DNA of 64,000 bases, from NCBI RefSeq assembly GCF_015767245.1, contig NZ_JADOTV010000006.1, forward strand, positions 62,001 through 126,000, read 5' to 3'. Positions within the stretch are counted from its first letter, which is position 1, and every line of letters starts with the position of its first letter. This DNA comes from Aureivirga sp. CE67 (lineage in GTDB: Bacteria; Bacteroidota; Bacteroidia; Flavobacteriales; Flavobacteriaceae). Made by a program: the position numbers and the translations under genes. Positions 37,357-46,431 of the stretch are shown here, in pieces. The notes under the pieces were generated by a model. It searched no databases. It was not told where the DNA came from and saw only the letters and a list, made by a program, of their open reading frames with translations.

Positions 37357-37525
37357 TTTGGGCAAAACCCTGTTTAAAAACAGGGTCGGGCTTTCCGCTT
37401 CAAGTTTTGTCCTTCTGAAAAAAGAATTTCTAAAGAATCCGTGGGCTTCTAAGGTCGCCTCCGGTTCTTAAGAAATTCTAATTTTTCAGAAAAACAAAAG
37501 CTTTCCACTACAATCCCTTTTGCAA
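37357..37525 (+). repeat. modular intergenic repeat, copy 2
   Basis: First hairpin ACCCTGTTT/AAACAGGGT (37367-37386), core GGTCGGGCTTTCCGCTTC, second long inverted repeat (AAGTTTTG...ACAAAAGCTT) with CCGTGGGCTTCT in its loop, end CCACTACAATCCCT. The first arm differs from copies 1 and 3, while the core and second arm match copy 1. It is downstream of the nuclease gene, same orientation as copy 1. Confidence 0.85.
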
Positions 37526-37685
37526 ATTCTCTTTCTTGCTAAATTTTACTTTTCCATAAAATTGTAATATAAACTTAATACTTAGTATCATATAAATGAA
37601 TGTTTTAATTTTAATTTCGATATTCGGTTATATGAGTTTTTTATATAATCCGAATGTTTAATTAAAAAACAACATAAAAGAAAAT
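37526..37685. other. remaining gap before a small unknown gene
   Basis: AT-rich, with no gene or strong hairpin seen. The promoter of the 92-residue protein gene must lie here but no full TAnnTTTG match was found. Confidence 0.4.
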
Positions 37686-37964
37686 ATGAGTACTTATAAG
37701 AATTTGATTTTAAAGAATATTTGTTATACAGAATTAGTTTATGGAAGAATTAACAAAAAGCTGAATTTAAATCTTTCCAAAAATGAAATAGAAAAAATGA
37801 TTTTAGATATTCTTACAGAAACATCAGAAGAAAACTTTATAAAAACTGGCAAAAATATCTATATCACAAATGAAGAAAGAAATATTCGTTTAACAATAAA
37901 CTCATTCACAAATAGAATAATCACAGTTGATAAATTGACGAAATTACATTTAAATAAAAAATAA
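37686..37964 (+). CDS. small basic protein of unknown function
   Basis: 92 residues, soluble, lysine/asparagine-rich, with no recognised motif. It lies 4 bp before a lipoprotein gene. Confidence 0.6.
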   Translation: MSTYKNLILKNICYTELVYGRINKKLNLNLSKNEIEKMILDILTETSEENFIKTGKNIYITNEERNIRLTINSFTNRIITVDKLTKLHLNKK

Positions 37965-37968
37965 AATT

Positions 37969-38385
37969 ATGAAAGAAAAATGGCTATTAAGTATTATTAC
38001 AGTTTTGTTTTTAAGTTTCATTTCATGTGATTCAGATGATTCGGAAGAGCTAGATGGTAAGTGGCAAGACATTATAAAAATCTCTAAAAAAGAATTAAGT
38101 ATTAATGCCGAATCTAATTCGGTACTTATTACTACAGAAGGAGCAAGCTGGTGGATTAATGGAATAAGTTTAAATGGAGATTCAAATTATGATTTGCAAC
38201 AACTGGATACTTCTCAAGATAATTTTATAATAGAAGAAAACGAGTTTAAGGTGGAAAGAAAAAATGCGAAAGAATTACACATTTTTATGACAGAAAATCC
38301 AACAGAAAACAAAAGATCTCTGATTATTAGTTTGCAAGCTGGAAATTATTTTGATGGAATAACAATAATTCAATCAGGAAAATAA
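37969..38385 (+). CDS. surface-type lipoprotein with BACON-like domain
   Basis: 138 residues. The signal peptide ends FISC and the Cys is followed by DSDDSEE, an acidic surface-export signal of Bacteroidota lipoproteins. The mature domain (LSINAESNSVLITTEGASWW, then SLIISLQAGNYFDGITIIQSG) resembles a single BACON-like Ig domain, which binds glycans or mucin in some proteins. No enzyme part. Fold by pattern only. Confidence 0.7.
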   Translation: MKEKWLLSIITVLFLSFISCDSDDSEELDGKWQDIIKISKKELSINAESNSVLITTEGASWWINGISLNGDSNYDLQQLDTSQDNFIIEENEFKVERKNAKELHIFMTENPTENKRSLIISLQAGNYFDGITIIQSGK

Positions 38386-38505
38386 TACTTTTCTTATCAA
38401 ACGAGATTTATTAAAAAATCTTCTATATTTGAACATCTGCTGCTATGAAATTTTATTTAAATATTTTTTAGTGTCAGGTGTTTTTATGATTTAAAATAAA
38501 TTGTT

Positions 38506-39336
38506 TTGATTGAAAAAGATATAATATACATTGATTGGAATTTATATTCAATATTAAAAAGCCCTAAACATTATCCACATATAAGACTAAAATCATTTTT
38601 AGAAGAAATTAAAGATAAATATTATTTAGTTTATTCAGATGCACATATTGGAGATTTAAGAAAAAGTAAGGATGATAATTTAAGAAAATTAGATCTTAAT
38701 TATTTATCAAAATGGACAAACGATATTGTACTAGTGAAATATTTTGGAAATGAAAATATTGTTATTGATAAAATTAATGCAGTTGACTTTTCAAATTCTT
38801 TTGATGAAGAAATCTTAGATAATTCATCTTTAAAACTGCATAAAAGTGTAGAGTTGATGAATGCAAAATATGGAGAGGTAAGAGATGATGTTTTACGGAA
38901 TTATTTCAAGACTGATCCTAAAAATGTATGTAATTTTTCAGTTAAACAAATTGAAGAATTATTAAGAAAAATGAAAATTTTTAATTCATTTAAAGATCTT
39001 ATAGAATTTAGATTAAAATTAAGAGGTAATACAGATAAAAATCCAATAACTTATATTGATTATTATATGGCAGCATACACTAGTTTAGATTTGATAGGTT
39101 TTTTTCCTGACGATATGAATAATAAAAGTAATTATTCTAATTTACTTAATGATTCTAAACACTCTGCATATGGGTCTTTATGTAAAGCTTTTATAACAAA
39201 TGATAAAAAATGTTTTCACAAATCTAAATTTTTATTTGAATACTTTAAAAGTGATTCAAAATTAATAAAGACTTGTGGCGTGAAGAATAAAATATTAGAT
39301 TATGAAAATGATCTACAAGAATTAGTAAATAATTAA
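38506..39336 (+). CDS. PIN-like domain protein (276 aa), TTG start
   Basis: 276 residues starting at TTG 38506; no ATG precedes the N-terminal core IIYIDWN, whose Asp10 fits the first PIN acidic residue. A second part, YSDAHIGDLR, and the end NDSKHSAYGSLCKAFITNDKK with a following KSKFLFEYF match the PIN-like nuclease pattern of D..H..Y and a TND. The usual Asp before the last acidic pair is Lys here, so activity is uncertain. An acidic 205-residue protein follows 12 bp downstream. It may be a toxin-antitoxin-like or RNA-processing pair, by inference. Confidence 0.65.
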   Translation: MIEKDIIYIDWNLYSILKSPKHYPHIRLKSFLEEIKDKYYLVYSDAHIGDLRKSKDDNLRKLDLNYLSKWTNDIVLVKYFGNENIVIDKINAVDFSNSFDEEILDNSSLKLHKSVELMNAKYGEVRDDVLRNYFKTDPKNVCNFSVKQIEELLRKMKIFNSFKDLIEFRLKLRGNTDKNPITYIDYYMAAYTSLDLIGFFPDDMNNKSNYSNLLNDSKHSAYGSLCKAFITNDKKCFHKSKFLFEYFKSDSKLIKTCGVKNKILDYENDLQELVNN

Positions 39337-39348
39337 ATTATATATGTT

Positions 39349-39966
39349 ATGGAAAAAACAGAAATCAAATCTGATTTATTAAAAGAGCATTGGGAGAATG
39401 CAAGTGAAATTTATTACTTTTTAGAAAAAGAATTAAAAGATTTAGACTATGAAGAAGACTATGAAAAACTCGATGAAATTATATTCGAAGCATGGGAGAA
39501 ATTTTATTCTGACTTTGTATTAAATCCAATAAAAGAAGATGTTTTAAAAATGTTTCATCATGCTCAAACATCTGATTTTGAATCAAAATCTTCTATGGAA
39601 GGAGAGACTAAAATTTATTCTGTTTATTATTATTTAGCTCAGTATTTTTCAATTGGTATTGCAACCTACGATCAAAGTGAAGATTTTCCTAGTTTTGAAT
39701 TTAATGATTTGAATATGACTCTTTATTATATTTTTGAAGAAATAGTTGAAGAATTAAATTTAGAAGGTTTTACAGAGGAAGATTTATTCGAAGAAAAATG
39801 TGATTATTATGATTTAGAAGTAGAGCTTTTAAGTGAATTTCTATCCGAATGTTGGAACGAAGTAAAAACGCAAACAAAACAAAATGTAAAAGCCTTTCTT
39901 TCCGAGGCAACTGGTTGTGGTGGTGAATATAGTTTAGATGAAAATAGAGAAATAAAAGAAAATTGA
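39349..39966 (+). CDS. acidic protein downstream of PIN-like gene
   Basis: 205 residues, very acidic (Asp/Glu-rich: KDLDYEEDYEKLDEI), soluble. The end FLSEATGCGGEYSLDENREI holds the only Cys-Gly motif. No family is recognised. The gene lies 12 bp after the PIN-like gene and its stop overlaps the start of a thioredoxin-like lipoprotein gene (TGATG). Confidence 0.65.
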   Translation: MEKTEIKSDLLKEHWENASEIYYFLEKELKDLDYEEDYEKLDEIIFEAWEKFYSDFVLNPIKEDVLKMFHHAQTSDFESKSSMEGETKIYSVYYYLAQYFSIGIATYDQSEDFPSFEFNDLNMTLYYIFEEIVEELNLEGFTEEDLFEEKCDYYDLEVELLSEFLSECWNEVKTQTKQNVKAFLSEATGCGGEYSLDENREIKEN

Positions 39967-40517
39967 TGAAAATCTACCTTAAGTATTTATTCGGATTAAA
40001 TTTTTTGATATTAGTTTCTTGTAATGAAAATAAATCAAATTTGTGCGATTTGACAAATTTCGAAAATAATAAAAACTATGAAGAACTGTATTTAAATTTG
40101 AATATTACTTATGATGATTTTGGTCCTTTGAATAAATGTGCAAAAGAACAAAATAAACCAATTTTAACAATTTATGGTTGTTATGCTTGCTTAGGAGATC
40201 GAAATGTAATTTGGGGTACTTTGGCTCATAAAGAATTAAAAAAAAATCTACAAGAGAAATTTTTAATTAGATATTATCATGTTGATTCCCGTACACCTTT
40301 GCCAGATTCAATTCAGGAAAAAACTAATTTTAAAACTATAGGGAAGTATTTTTCAGCTAAACAAATTATAAAGTATCAAAATAATTCTCAACCATTTTTT
40401 ACAATTACCGATTGGAAAGAATCAGATCTTACAGAACCTATAGGCTATGTTTCCAAAAATGAGTATTTAAAATTCAAACAATTTTTGGAAGATGGTTTGA
40501 GAAAATTTAATGATTAA
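39966..40517 (+). CDS. thioredoxin-like lipoprotein
   Basis: 183 residues from ATG 39966. The signal peptide ends LVSC (Cys19). The redox motif is Cys72-Tyr-Ala-Cys75 in ILTIYGCYACLGD. The following YYHVDSRTPLPDS and PFFTITD fit the C-terminal domain of DsbD-like thiol-disulfide proteins. It probably passes reducing power in the periplasm. It shares one base with the upstream acidic protein gene. Confidence 0.8.
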   Translation: MKIYLKYLFGLNFLILVSCNENKSNLCDLTNFENNKNYEELYLNLNITYDDFGPLNKCAKEQNKPILTIYGCYACLGDRNVIWGTLAHKELKKNLQEKFLIRYYHVDSRTPLPDSIQEKTNFKTIGKYFSAKQIIKYQNNSQPFFTITDWKESDLTEPIGYVSKNEYLKFKQFLEDGLRKFND

Positions 40518-40530
40518 AAAGATATACAAA

Positions 40531-41100
40531 ATGCAAAATCTAATAAGTTTTATAGAATCGAGAGTTTCTTTAGAAGAAAAAGATAAAGAAATAATTCAAA
40601 AGTATTTTGAAACTTCTGAAGTTGCTGCGCAAAAAACTCTTTTAGAAGCTGGAATGGTGGAGCAATACGTATATTTTATTTCTTCAGGAATTGTAAAAGG
40701 ATATCAAAATATAGATGGGAAAATGGTGATTCAACATTTAGTAGATAAGGATAATATTTTCACTTCTTTAGATAGTTTTATCTCTCAAAAACCTACAATT
40801 GATTATTATGAAACAATTACGGATTGTACTCTTTTTAAACTTTCGAAAAAAAACTTTGATGTTTTGCAAAATAAAACCAAATTTTGGCCATTATTTATCA
40901 AGAAATTAACAAGTGAACATTTGAGTTGTAAATTAAAGCGCGTACAAGATTTTCAGATGCTTACTGCAAAAGAACGCTACCTTAAATTTTTGAAAGAACA
41001 ACCAAATCTAGCACTCCATGTTTCGATAGAAAATATTGCTTCTTTTCTTGGAATGGAACCACAATCTTTGAGTAGAATAAGAAAACAAATCACTTTCTAA
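40531..41100 (+). CDS. Crp/Fnr family transcriptional regulator
   Basis: 189 residues from ATG 40531 (MQNLISFIESRV); an ATG at 40510 would overlap the previous gene by 8 bp. An N-terminal cyclic-nucleotide-binding type beta domain (VEQYVYFISSGIVKGYQNI) is followed by a C-terminal winged helix (IENIASFLGMEPQSLSRIRKQI). No Cys cluster for an iron-sulfur centre is present, so it is not a true Fnr. The downstream neighbour, an epimerase, may be its target. Confidence 0.85.
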   Translation: MQNLISFIESRVSLEEKDKEIIQKYFETSEVAAQKTLLEAGMVEQYVYFISSGIVKGYQNIDGKMVIQHLVDKDNIFTSLDSFISQKPTIDYYETITDCTLFKLSKKNFDVLQNKTKFWPLFIKKLTSEHLSCKLKRVQDFQMLTAKERYLKFLKEQPNLALHVSIENIASFLGMEPQSLSRIRKQITF

Positions 41101-41162
41101 CAAATGTTATTTTTATATTCCTACTAGCTACTGAAATTTGCTTAAACATTAATAAAATAAAG

Positions 41163-42179
41163 ATGAGCAAAGAAATATCATTAGTAACTGGTGGGAACGG
41201 ACATTTGGGAAATAATTTGGTTCGATTATTACTTTCTAAAAATCATCAAGTACGAACTACTGTAAGAAATATTGAAAATCGAGAGCCGTTTAAAGGTTTG
41301 GATTGCGAACTAGTGCAAGCAGATATTACAGATAGAGATTCTTTAAGAAAAGCATTTCAGGGAATTTCGAATATTTATGCTGTAGCAGCAAATTTTTGCA
41401 TGTGGGCGAAAAATCCGAAAACAGCTATTTATGATCATAATTTACAAGGAACCCAAAATGTATTTGATATTGCAAAAGAATATGGTGTGAAAAATATTGT
41501 TTATGTGAGTTCGGTTGCTAGTTTGGACTTTACAAAATTACCAGCACATGTAGATAATGGTTATAATAAAGACAGAAGAAATTGGTATTACAATTCTAAA
41601 AATGATTCGGATAAATTAGCTTTAAAACTAGGAGAGGAGTATGGAATTCGAACGGTTGTGGTGCTTCCGTCTGCGATGATTGGTGGAGAAGCTCATAAAT
41701 TAAGTTATTCCAACAATATTGTGATGCAAGTTTTACAAGGGAAAATTCCAGTAGATACAGGAATGACTTTAAATTGGATTGATGTGAAAGATGTCGCACT
41801 GGGAATGTATAATGCGATGCAAAAAGGAAGGAATTTAGAACGCTATATTTTGTCAAATGAAAAACATACTTCTTTGCAAGATACCGTAAAAATTGCTTCT
41901 GAAATTTTTCCGGAATTGAAATTAAAAATACCTAAAAAAGTTCCGAAATCATTATTGTATTCTATTGCAGGATTGATGGAGTTTGGAAGTAAAATTTCAG
42001 GAAAAGAACCTCAGTTGCAAAGGCATTATGTAGCTATGTTTTATGGTTTACATCAGGATTATGATATTTCTAAATCTAGAGAAGAATTGGATTTTAATCC
42101 GAAATCTTCTAAAGATGCTTTGGAAGATGCTTTGTATTATTTGAAACACGAATGGAAAGAGACAGTTAGTGGTAAATAG
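41163..42179 (+). CDS. NAD-dependent epimerase/dihydroflavonol reductase-like SDR
   Basis: 338 residues with the NAD(P)-binding GGNGHLG (8-14), a Tyr-Lys active-site pair in NWYYNSKNDSDK, and the extended-SDR layout. It is an NAD(P)-dependent sugar or carbonyl reductase or epimerase. The substrate is unknown. It follows a Crp/Fnr regulator by 62 bp on the same strand. Confidence 0.85.
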   Translation: MSKEISLVTGGNGHLGNNLVRLLLSKNHQVRTTVRNIENREPFKGLDCELVQADITDRDSLRKAFQGISNIYAVAANFCMWAKNPKTAIYDHNLQGTQNVFDIAKEYGVKNIVYVSSVASLDFTKLPAHVDNGYNKDRRNWYYNSKNDSDKLALKLGEEYGIRTVVVLPSAMIGGEAHKLSYSNNIVMQVLQGKIPVDTGMTLNWIDVKDVALGMYNAMQKGRNLERYILSNEKHTSLQDTVKIASEIFPELKLKIPKKVPKSLLYSIAGLMEFGSKISGKEPQLQRHYVAMFYGLHQDYDISKSREELDFNPKSSKDALEDALYYLKHEWKETVSGK

Positions 42180-42276
42180 AACAAATAACACATTTTTTAA
42201 ATTAAAAAATAAGAGTTAGTTTTTTCTAATTAATGAATATTTATTAATATTGCTTTCTGAAAAATTATTGGTTATT

Positions 42277-42295
42277 TATGTTAAAAAATAACATA
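42277..42295. promoter_or_regulatory. 19-bp inverted repeat upstream of the PilJ-like gene
   Basis: TATGTTA-AAAAA-TAACATA, perfect 7-bp arms, 41 bp before the start codon. Could be an operator or a leader hairpin. Confidence 0.35.
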
Positions 42296-42335
42296 TAAAT
42301 TAAAGAAAAAGTTAAAAATATAATTTTAGTTAATT

Positions 42336-43097
42336 ATGAAAGGAAAGTTATTATTAAGTATGGTCTTATTTAATATCTGTATTGGATATGCACAAATTAC
42401 AAATTTAGAGGCATTAAGACTCTCTAAAGCTCAGGATTTAATTTCTCAGCGAATGTTAAAATGTTATCTGATGATAGGCGCAGACGTTAAGAAAGAAGAA
42501 GCTGTTAAAGAATTAGATTTAGCCGCCTCTGAGTTTGAAGAGAACTATCTTTTGTTAAAAGAGTATGCTCCAACAGATGAAATGAAAAAAACCTTGGAAA
42601 ATGTTTATGGTTTATGGTCTGAATTTCGCATAAATATTGTTCAAAAGCCTTCAAAAGAAAATGCATCCCTTCTGTTGAGTCAGGCTGCGAGATTATTGCA
42701 GAGAACAGAGTTAACCGTTAAATCTATTGAAGATTATTTACGAATGTCAAATTCGTATTATATTACTAAAATTGGGGAACAGAGAATAATTTCTCAGAAA
42801 ATAGCGATTTATTATTTGGCATTTTATTGGGAGGTTCCGAATCCTCATATTGAGAAGGCATTACTGAAAGAAATTGAAAAATACAATGAATATTTAGGAA
42901 TTTTAAGCGAGTCTCTTTTGAACACGGAAGAGATTAATAAAGAGCTAGGTTTATTGAAAAAGCATTGGGATTTTTCAAAGAAAACGTTTGATCTTAATAA
43001 AGGTTATTTGATGCCGTCTTTAGTTATTGTTCAGACAAATGAGATATTGAATAAAATGGATACAGTTATGTCACTTTACATTGATGTATTGAAGTGA
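42336..43097 (+). CDS. secreted PilJ-like sensor-domain protein
   Basis: 253 residues with a signal peptide (ends IGYAQ, about residue 21). Two PilJ-like half-domains are seen: ALRLSKAQDLISQRMLKCY (22-45) and ITKIGEQRIISQKIAIYY in the second half. The IgSxRMlSQr pattern is that of type IV pilus chemotaxis-transducer N-domains, which sense small anions. Here it stands alone, without membrane anchor or signalling domain, so it may be a periplasmic binding protein. Confidence 0.75.
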   Translation: MKGKLLLSMVLFNICIGYAQITNLEALRLSKAQDLISQRMLKCYLMIGADVKKEEAVKELDLAASEFEENYLLLKEYAPTDEMKKTLENVYGLWSEFRINIVQKPSKENASLLLSQAARLLQRTELTVKSIEDYLRMSNSYYITKIGEQRIISQKIAIYYLAFYWEVPNPHIEKALLKEIEKYNEYLGILSESLLNTEEINKELGLLKKHWDFSKKTFDLNKGYLMPSLVIVQTNEILNKMDTVMSLYIDVLK

Positions 43098-43111
43098 TTT
43101 TGATTTTTCTG

Positions 43112-43222
43112 GCTTAGGGATTGTAGTGGCATCCTTTTGCTGCCTGCATTTTTGCAGCAAAAGATATAACGGAAAGCCCGACCTTTTTCTGAGTTTTTTG
43201 GAAACGAAGAAAAATGGGAAGC
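43112..43222 (-). repeat. modular intergenic repeat, copy 3 (inverted)
   Basis: Read on the minus strand: first arm CCCATTTTTCTTCGTTTCC to GAAAAAGG (nearly identical to copy 1), core GGTCGGGCTTTCCGTTAT, second hairpin CTTTTGCTGC/GCAGCAAAAG, end GCCACTACAATCCCT. The second arm is different and shorter than in copies 1 and 2, so arms are exchanged between copies. Confidence 0.85.
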
Positions 43223-43259
43223 TCCAATATAAAGTGAAAATTTAAGCTTAAAGCAAAAA

Positions 43260-43290
43260 AAAACCAGAGAATTAACTCTGGTTTTTCTTT
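43260..43290. terminator. lpdA terminator, bidirectional
   Basis: AAAACCAGAG (43260-43269) pairs with CTCTGGTTTT (43276-43285) with A and T runs on the two sides, just after the lpdA stop at 43307. Confidence 0.88.
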
Positions 43291-43306
43291 TTATATTTTG
43301 TGATTC

Positions 43307-44695
43307 TTATAAGTGAATTACTTCATCATAAGCATCCGCTACAGCTTCCATTACAGCCTCACTCATTGTTGGGTGTGGGTGTACAGCTTTTAATACTTCG
43401 TGTCCAGTAGTTTCTAATTTTCTACCTAAAACAGCCTCAGCGATCATGTCTGTAACTCCAGCTCCGATCATGTGACATCCTAACCACTCTCCGTATTTAG
43501 CATCAAAGATTACTTTTACGAATCCGTCAGGAGTTCCAGCAGCTTTTGCTTTTCCAGATGCAGAGAATGGGAATTTTCCAACTTTTAACTCATATCCAGC
43601 TTCTTTAGCTTGCTTTTCTGTCATACCAACTGAAGCGATCTCTGGAGTAGCATATGTACATCCTGGGATGTTTCCGTAGTCGATAGATTCTGTATCGATT
43701 CCAGCAATACGCTCTACACAAGTGATTCCTTCTGCAGAAGCAACGTGTGCTAAAGCTGGTCCTGGAACTACATCTCCGATAGCGTAGTATCCTGGCATGT
43801 TTGTTTTATAAGAAGAATCTACTAAGATTTTATCTCTATCCGTTACGATTCCTACATCTTCTAATCCAATTCCTTCTAAGTTAGATTTAATTCCAACTGC
43901 TGAAAGAACGATATCCGCTTCTAAAGTAACTTCACCTTTCTTAGTTTTTACAGTTGCAACAACTCCTTCACCAGAAGTATCTACAGACTCTACAGAAGAG
44001 TTAGTCATTACTTTGATTCCAGATTTCTTCATAGATCTTTCGAATTGTTTAGAAACGTCTTGATCTTCTAAAGGAACTAAGTTTGGTAAGAACTCAACAA
44101 TAGTAACTTCAGTTCCCATTGAGTTGTAGAAGTGAGCAAACTCCACTCCGATAGCTCCTGAACCAACAACAATCATTTTCTTTGGTTGCTCTGGTAAAGT
44201 CATAGCTTGTCTATATCCGATAACTTTCTTTCCGTCTTGTGGTAAGTTTGGTAACTCACGAGAGCGAGCTCCAGTAGCGATGATGATGTGATCTGCAGAA
44301 TATTCAGAAACAGTTCCGTCAGCAGCAGTTACGTCTACTTTCTTTCCTGGTTTGATTTTTCCAAATCCATCAATTACATCAATTTTATTCTTTTTCATTA
44401 AGAACTGAACACCTTTGCTCATTCCTTCAGCAACACCTCTACTACGGTTGATTACTGCTTGGAAATCTTTATCAATTGCTTCAGCTTTTAATCCGTAATC
44501 ATCTACATGTTTTAAATAATCATATACCTGAGCACTTTTTAATAATGCTTTTGTAGGAATACATCCCCAATTTAGGCAAATTCCCCCTAAATTTTCTTTT
44601 TCAACAACTGCAACTTTGAATCCAAGTTGTGATGCTCTAATTGCAGTCACATATCCACCAGGACCACTTCCTATAATGATAACGTCGTATTTCAT
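43307..44695 (-). CDS. lpdA: dihydrolipoyl dehydrogenase
   Basis: A 462-residue E3 flavoprotein that reoxidises lipoyl groups of the 2-oxoacid dehydrogenase complexes and glycine cleavage system, reducing NAD+. FAD motif GSGPGG (9-14), redox disulfide Cys40-Cys45 in GGICLNWGCIPTKA, second Rossmann GSGAIG, AIGDV, and the catalytic HPHPT at 439-443. No E1 or E2 gene is adjacent. Higher GC than its neighbours, as expected for a highly expressed gene. A candidate -7 element is at 44788-44795. Confidence 0.97.
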   Translation of the reverse strand: MKYDVIIIGSGPGGYVTAIRASQLGFKVAVVEKENLGGICLNWGCIPTKALLKSAQVYDYLKHVDDYGLKAEAIDKDFQAVINRSRGVAEGMSKGVQFLMKKNKIDVIDGFGKIKPGKKVDVTAADGTVSEYSADHIIIATGARSRELPNLPQDGKKVIGYRQAMTLPEQPKKMIVVGSGAIGVEFAHFYNSMGTEVTIVEFLPNLVPLEDQDVSKQFERSMKKSGIKVMTNSSVESVDTSGEGVVATVKTKKGEVTLEADIVLSAVGIKSNLEGIGLEDVGIVTDRDKILVDSSYKTNMPGYYAIGDVVPGPALAHVASAEGITCVERIAGIDTESIDYGNIPGCTYATPEIASVGMTEKQAKEAGYELKVGKFPFSASGKAKAAGTPDGFVKVIFDAKYGEWLGCHMIGAGVTDMIAEAVLGRKLETTGHEVLKAVHPHPTMSEAVMEAVADAYDEVIHL

Positions 44696-45357
44696 ATTTT
44701 AATTTTTAATAAAATTTTGTTTTGGATGAATTTTAAAAATTAATTTTTTGAAACATAAATTTAAAAAACTAAAAATTATTCATCGCACAAATTTACAGAA
44801 ATTGTACGGAAATTGAATAAAAGATTTTAAAAAAGATAAAGCTTTGATAGTTAGTGTGAAAGCGAAGTTTTTGTTGAGGAAATAATTTAGAGTTGTTATT
44901 GAAATATAATTTATAATGTTAAAAATAAATAGTTTATAAATAATTAAGGTTTGTTTTTTGAAAAATAAGAAAGTTCTATGAAAAATAAATTGCTATTTGA
45001 TGAATGTCTTTAGTGATATGCATTTTGAAAAATAATCTAGACTAAGAAACTTTATTGATTTGATAGATTATAAGATTAAAGATATATAGAATTTTTTTAC
45101 GAATATAAATTTTAATGGTTTTGAAATAATATTTTTTTATTAAAGATTTTATCAGTAATAATTATGATATTAATATTAAATATGTTAAATTTGAAAATAA
45201 AATACATGAAAAACTCTTTTTAAAATAGGTTTTTTGTGTTATATGAAAATTACTATAGACTTTAAATTGTTAAGAGGATTATGTTGCTTTTGAAAAAAAT
45301 ATACAATTTAAATTCCACTTTTGCTATTGAATTTTAATCCTTTAAATAAATATAATT
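44696..45357. other. long AT-rich intergenic region
   Basis: 662 bp between divergent lpdA and an acidic lipoprotein gene. Apart from the lpdA -7 element I see no gene, palindrome or repeat; the sequence is low-complexity A/T with scattered TTAA tracts. Confidence 0.5.
44788..44795 (-). promoter_or_regulatory. candidate lpdA -7 element (TAAATTTG)
   Basis: TAAATTTG on the minus strand; 19 bp upstream reads TTC rather than TTG. It gives a leader of about 85 nt. Confidence 0.4.
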
Positions 45358-46392
45358 ATGAAAAAAAACCTTACAAGATTACTCTATTTAGCAGCTTTTG
45401 CTATATTTTTTATCTCATGTGACAGTGAAGATGATGCAACTCAAGAAAATCAAGAAGAACAGCAAAATGAAGAAGAACAGCAACAAGAAGAAGAAGAAGA
45501 AGAAGAACAAGGTCAAGCTTTTTGTGAATTTGATTTAAATGATTTAATGGGAAGTTTTCCTTGGGTTAATGATTTGATAAATGAAAATGTTGTAGATGTT
45601 GAATTCTACACGGTAAATAAAGAAATGAGTAATGGTGAAGTGAAAGACTTTTATTACGTTGTGATTAAGGAATATAATGATTTTGTGTCTGATAATCATG
45701 GAACTTTTAATGTAGTTTCTAATAAAATTTATGATTGTTCTGGAAACCCTGTTTATGTACTAGCTTACCCAGAGGGTGATGAATTTTATCTTGATCCATA
45801 TAGATTATGTTATTCACCAGAAGTTGGAGAAGGATTTTTATGTTTACCATCTGAATTTGAATTAGTGGGTAATTTTTATACAAATCATTTTGATTTTACT
45901 ACTCCAATTGAAGATATTTCTTGGTTAAATGATAAGAAAAATGAATTAGAAAATTCAGGTAAAAATGGAATGATTGCTATGTGCAATGGTATAGGAGATA
46001 CTTATTATGTTGTAAACGATTGTTTAGAATGTACTACAATATTTAGATTTAAAGTATATAATTATAAAGGACAATTAGCTGGATATTGTGGGTATAATAA
46101 TTATGCTCCTTCTGCCGACGCTTTTTATAATTCATATTTAACTAATAATTTTGGTGGGATTGGAGAAAAATTGTACTATAATATTATAAATGAAAATAAT
46201 TGTGATGCTGGTGAAAATCAAGTGTGGGGGGAAAAGTATAAATATCATGGACAGACATATTATTTATTTTCTGATGAAACTATGACAATGTTTTCGGATT
46301 GTGAAGGAAATATAGTGCATGTATCAGGTATGATGGGAGGTGTGAATAACCCTTTTCCAGATTGGGCACAAGAAGCAGTTTTAGTAGAATAA
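45358..46392 (+). CDS. surface-type lipoprotein with acidic Gln/Glu linker
   Basis: 344 residues. The signal peptide ends FISC and the Cys is followed by DSEDDA, an acidic surface-export signal. A Gln/Glu-rich linker of about 30 residues precedes a beta-rich domain with paired Cys (YDCSGN, CNGIGDTYYVVNDCLEC). No family is recognised. A similar Q/E linker occurs in the PKD lipoprotein at 54639-55697. The gene ends in a bidirectional terminator. Confidence 0.75.
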   Translation: MKKNLTRLLYLAAFAIFFISCDSEDDATQENQEEQQNEEEQQQEEEEEEEQGQAFCEFDLNDLMGSFPWVNDLINENVVDVEFYTVNKEMSNGEVKDFYYVVIKEYNDFVSDNHGTFNVVSNKIYDCSGNPVYVLAYPEGDEFYLDPYRLCYSPEVGEGFLCLPSEFELVGNFYTNHFDFTTPIEDISWLNDKKNELENSGKNGMIAMCNGIGDTYYVVNDCLECTTIFRFKVYNYKGQLAGYCGYNNYAPSADAFYNSYLTNNFGGIGEKLYYNIINENNCDAGENQVWGEKYKYHGQTYYLFSDETMTMFSDCEGNIVHVSGMMGGVNNPFPDWAQEAVLVE

Positions 46393-46398
46393 AAAATC

Positions 46399-46431
46399 AA
46401 AACCTGTACTAGTTAAAGTACAGGTTTTTTT
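46399..46431. terminator. bidirectional terminator
   Basis: Perfect 12-bp stem AAAACCTGTACT (46399-46410) with AGTACAGGTTTT (46417-46428), loop AGTTAA, and T runs in both directions. Confidence 0.92.
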
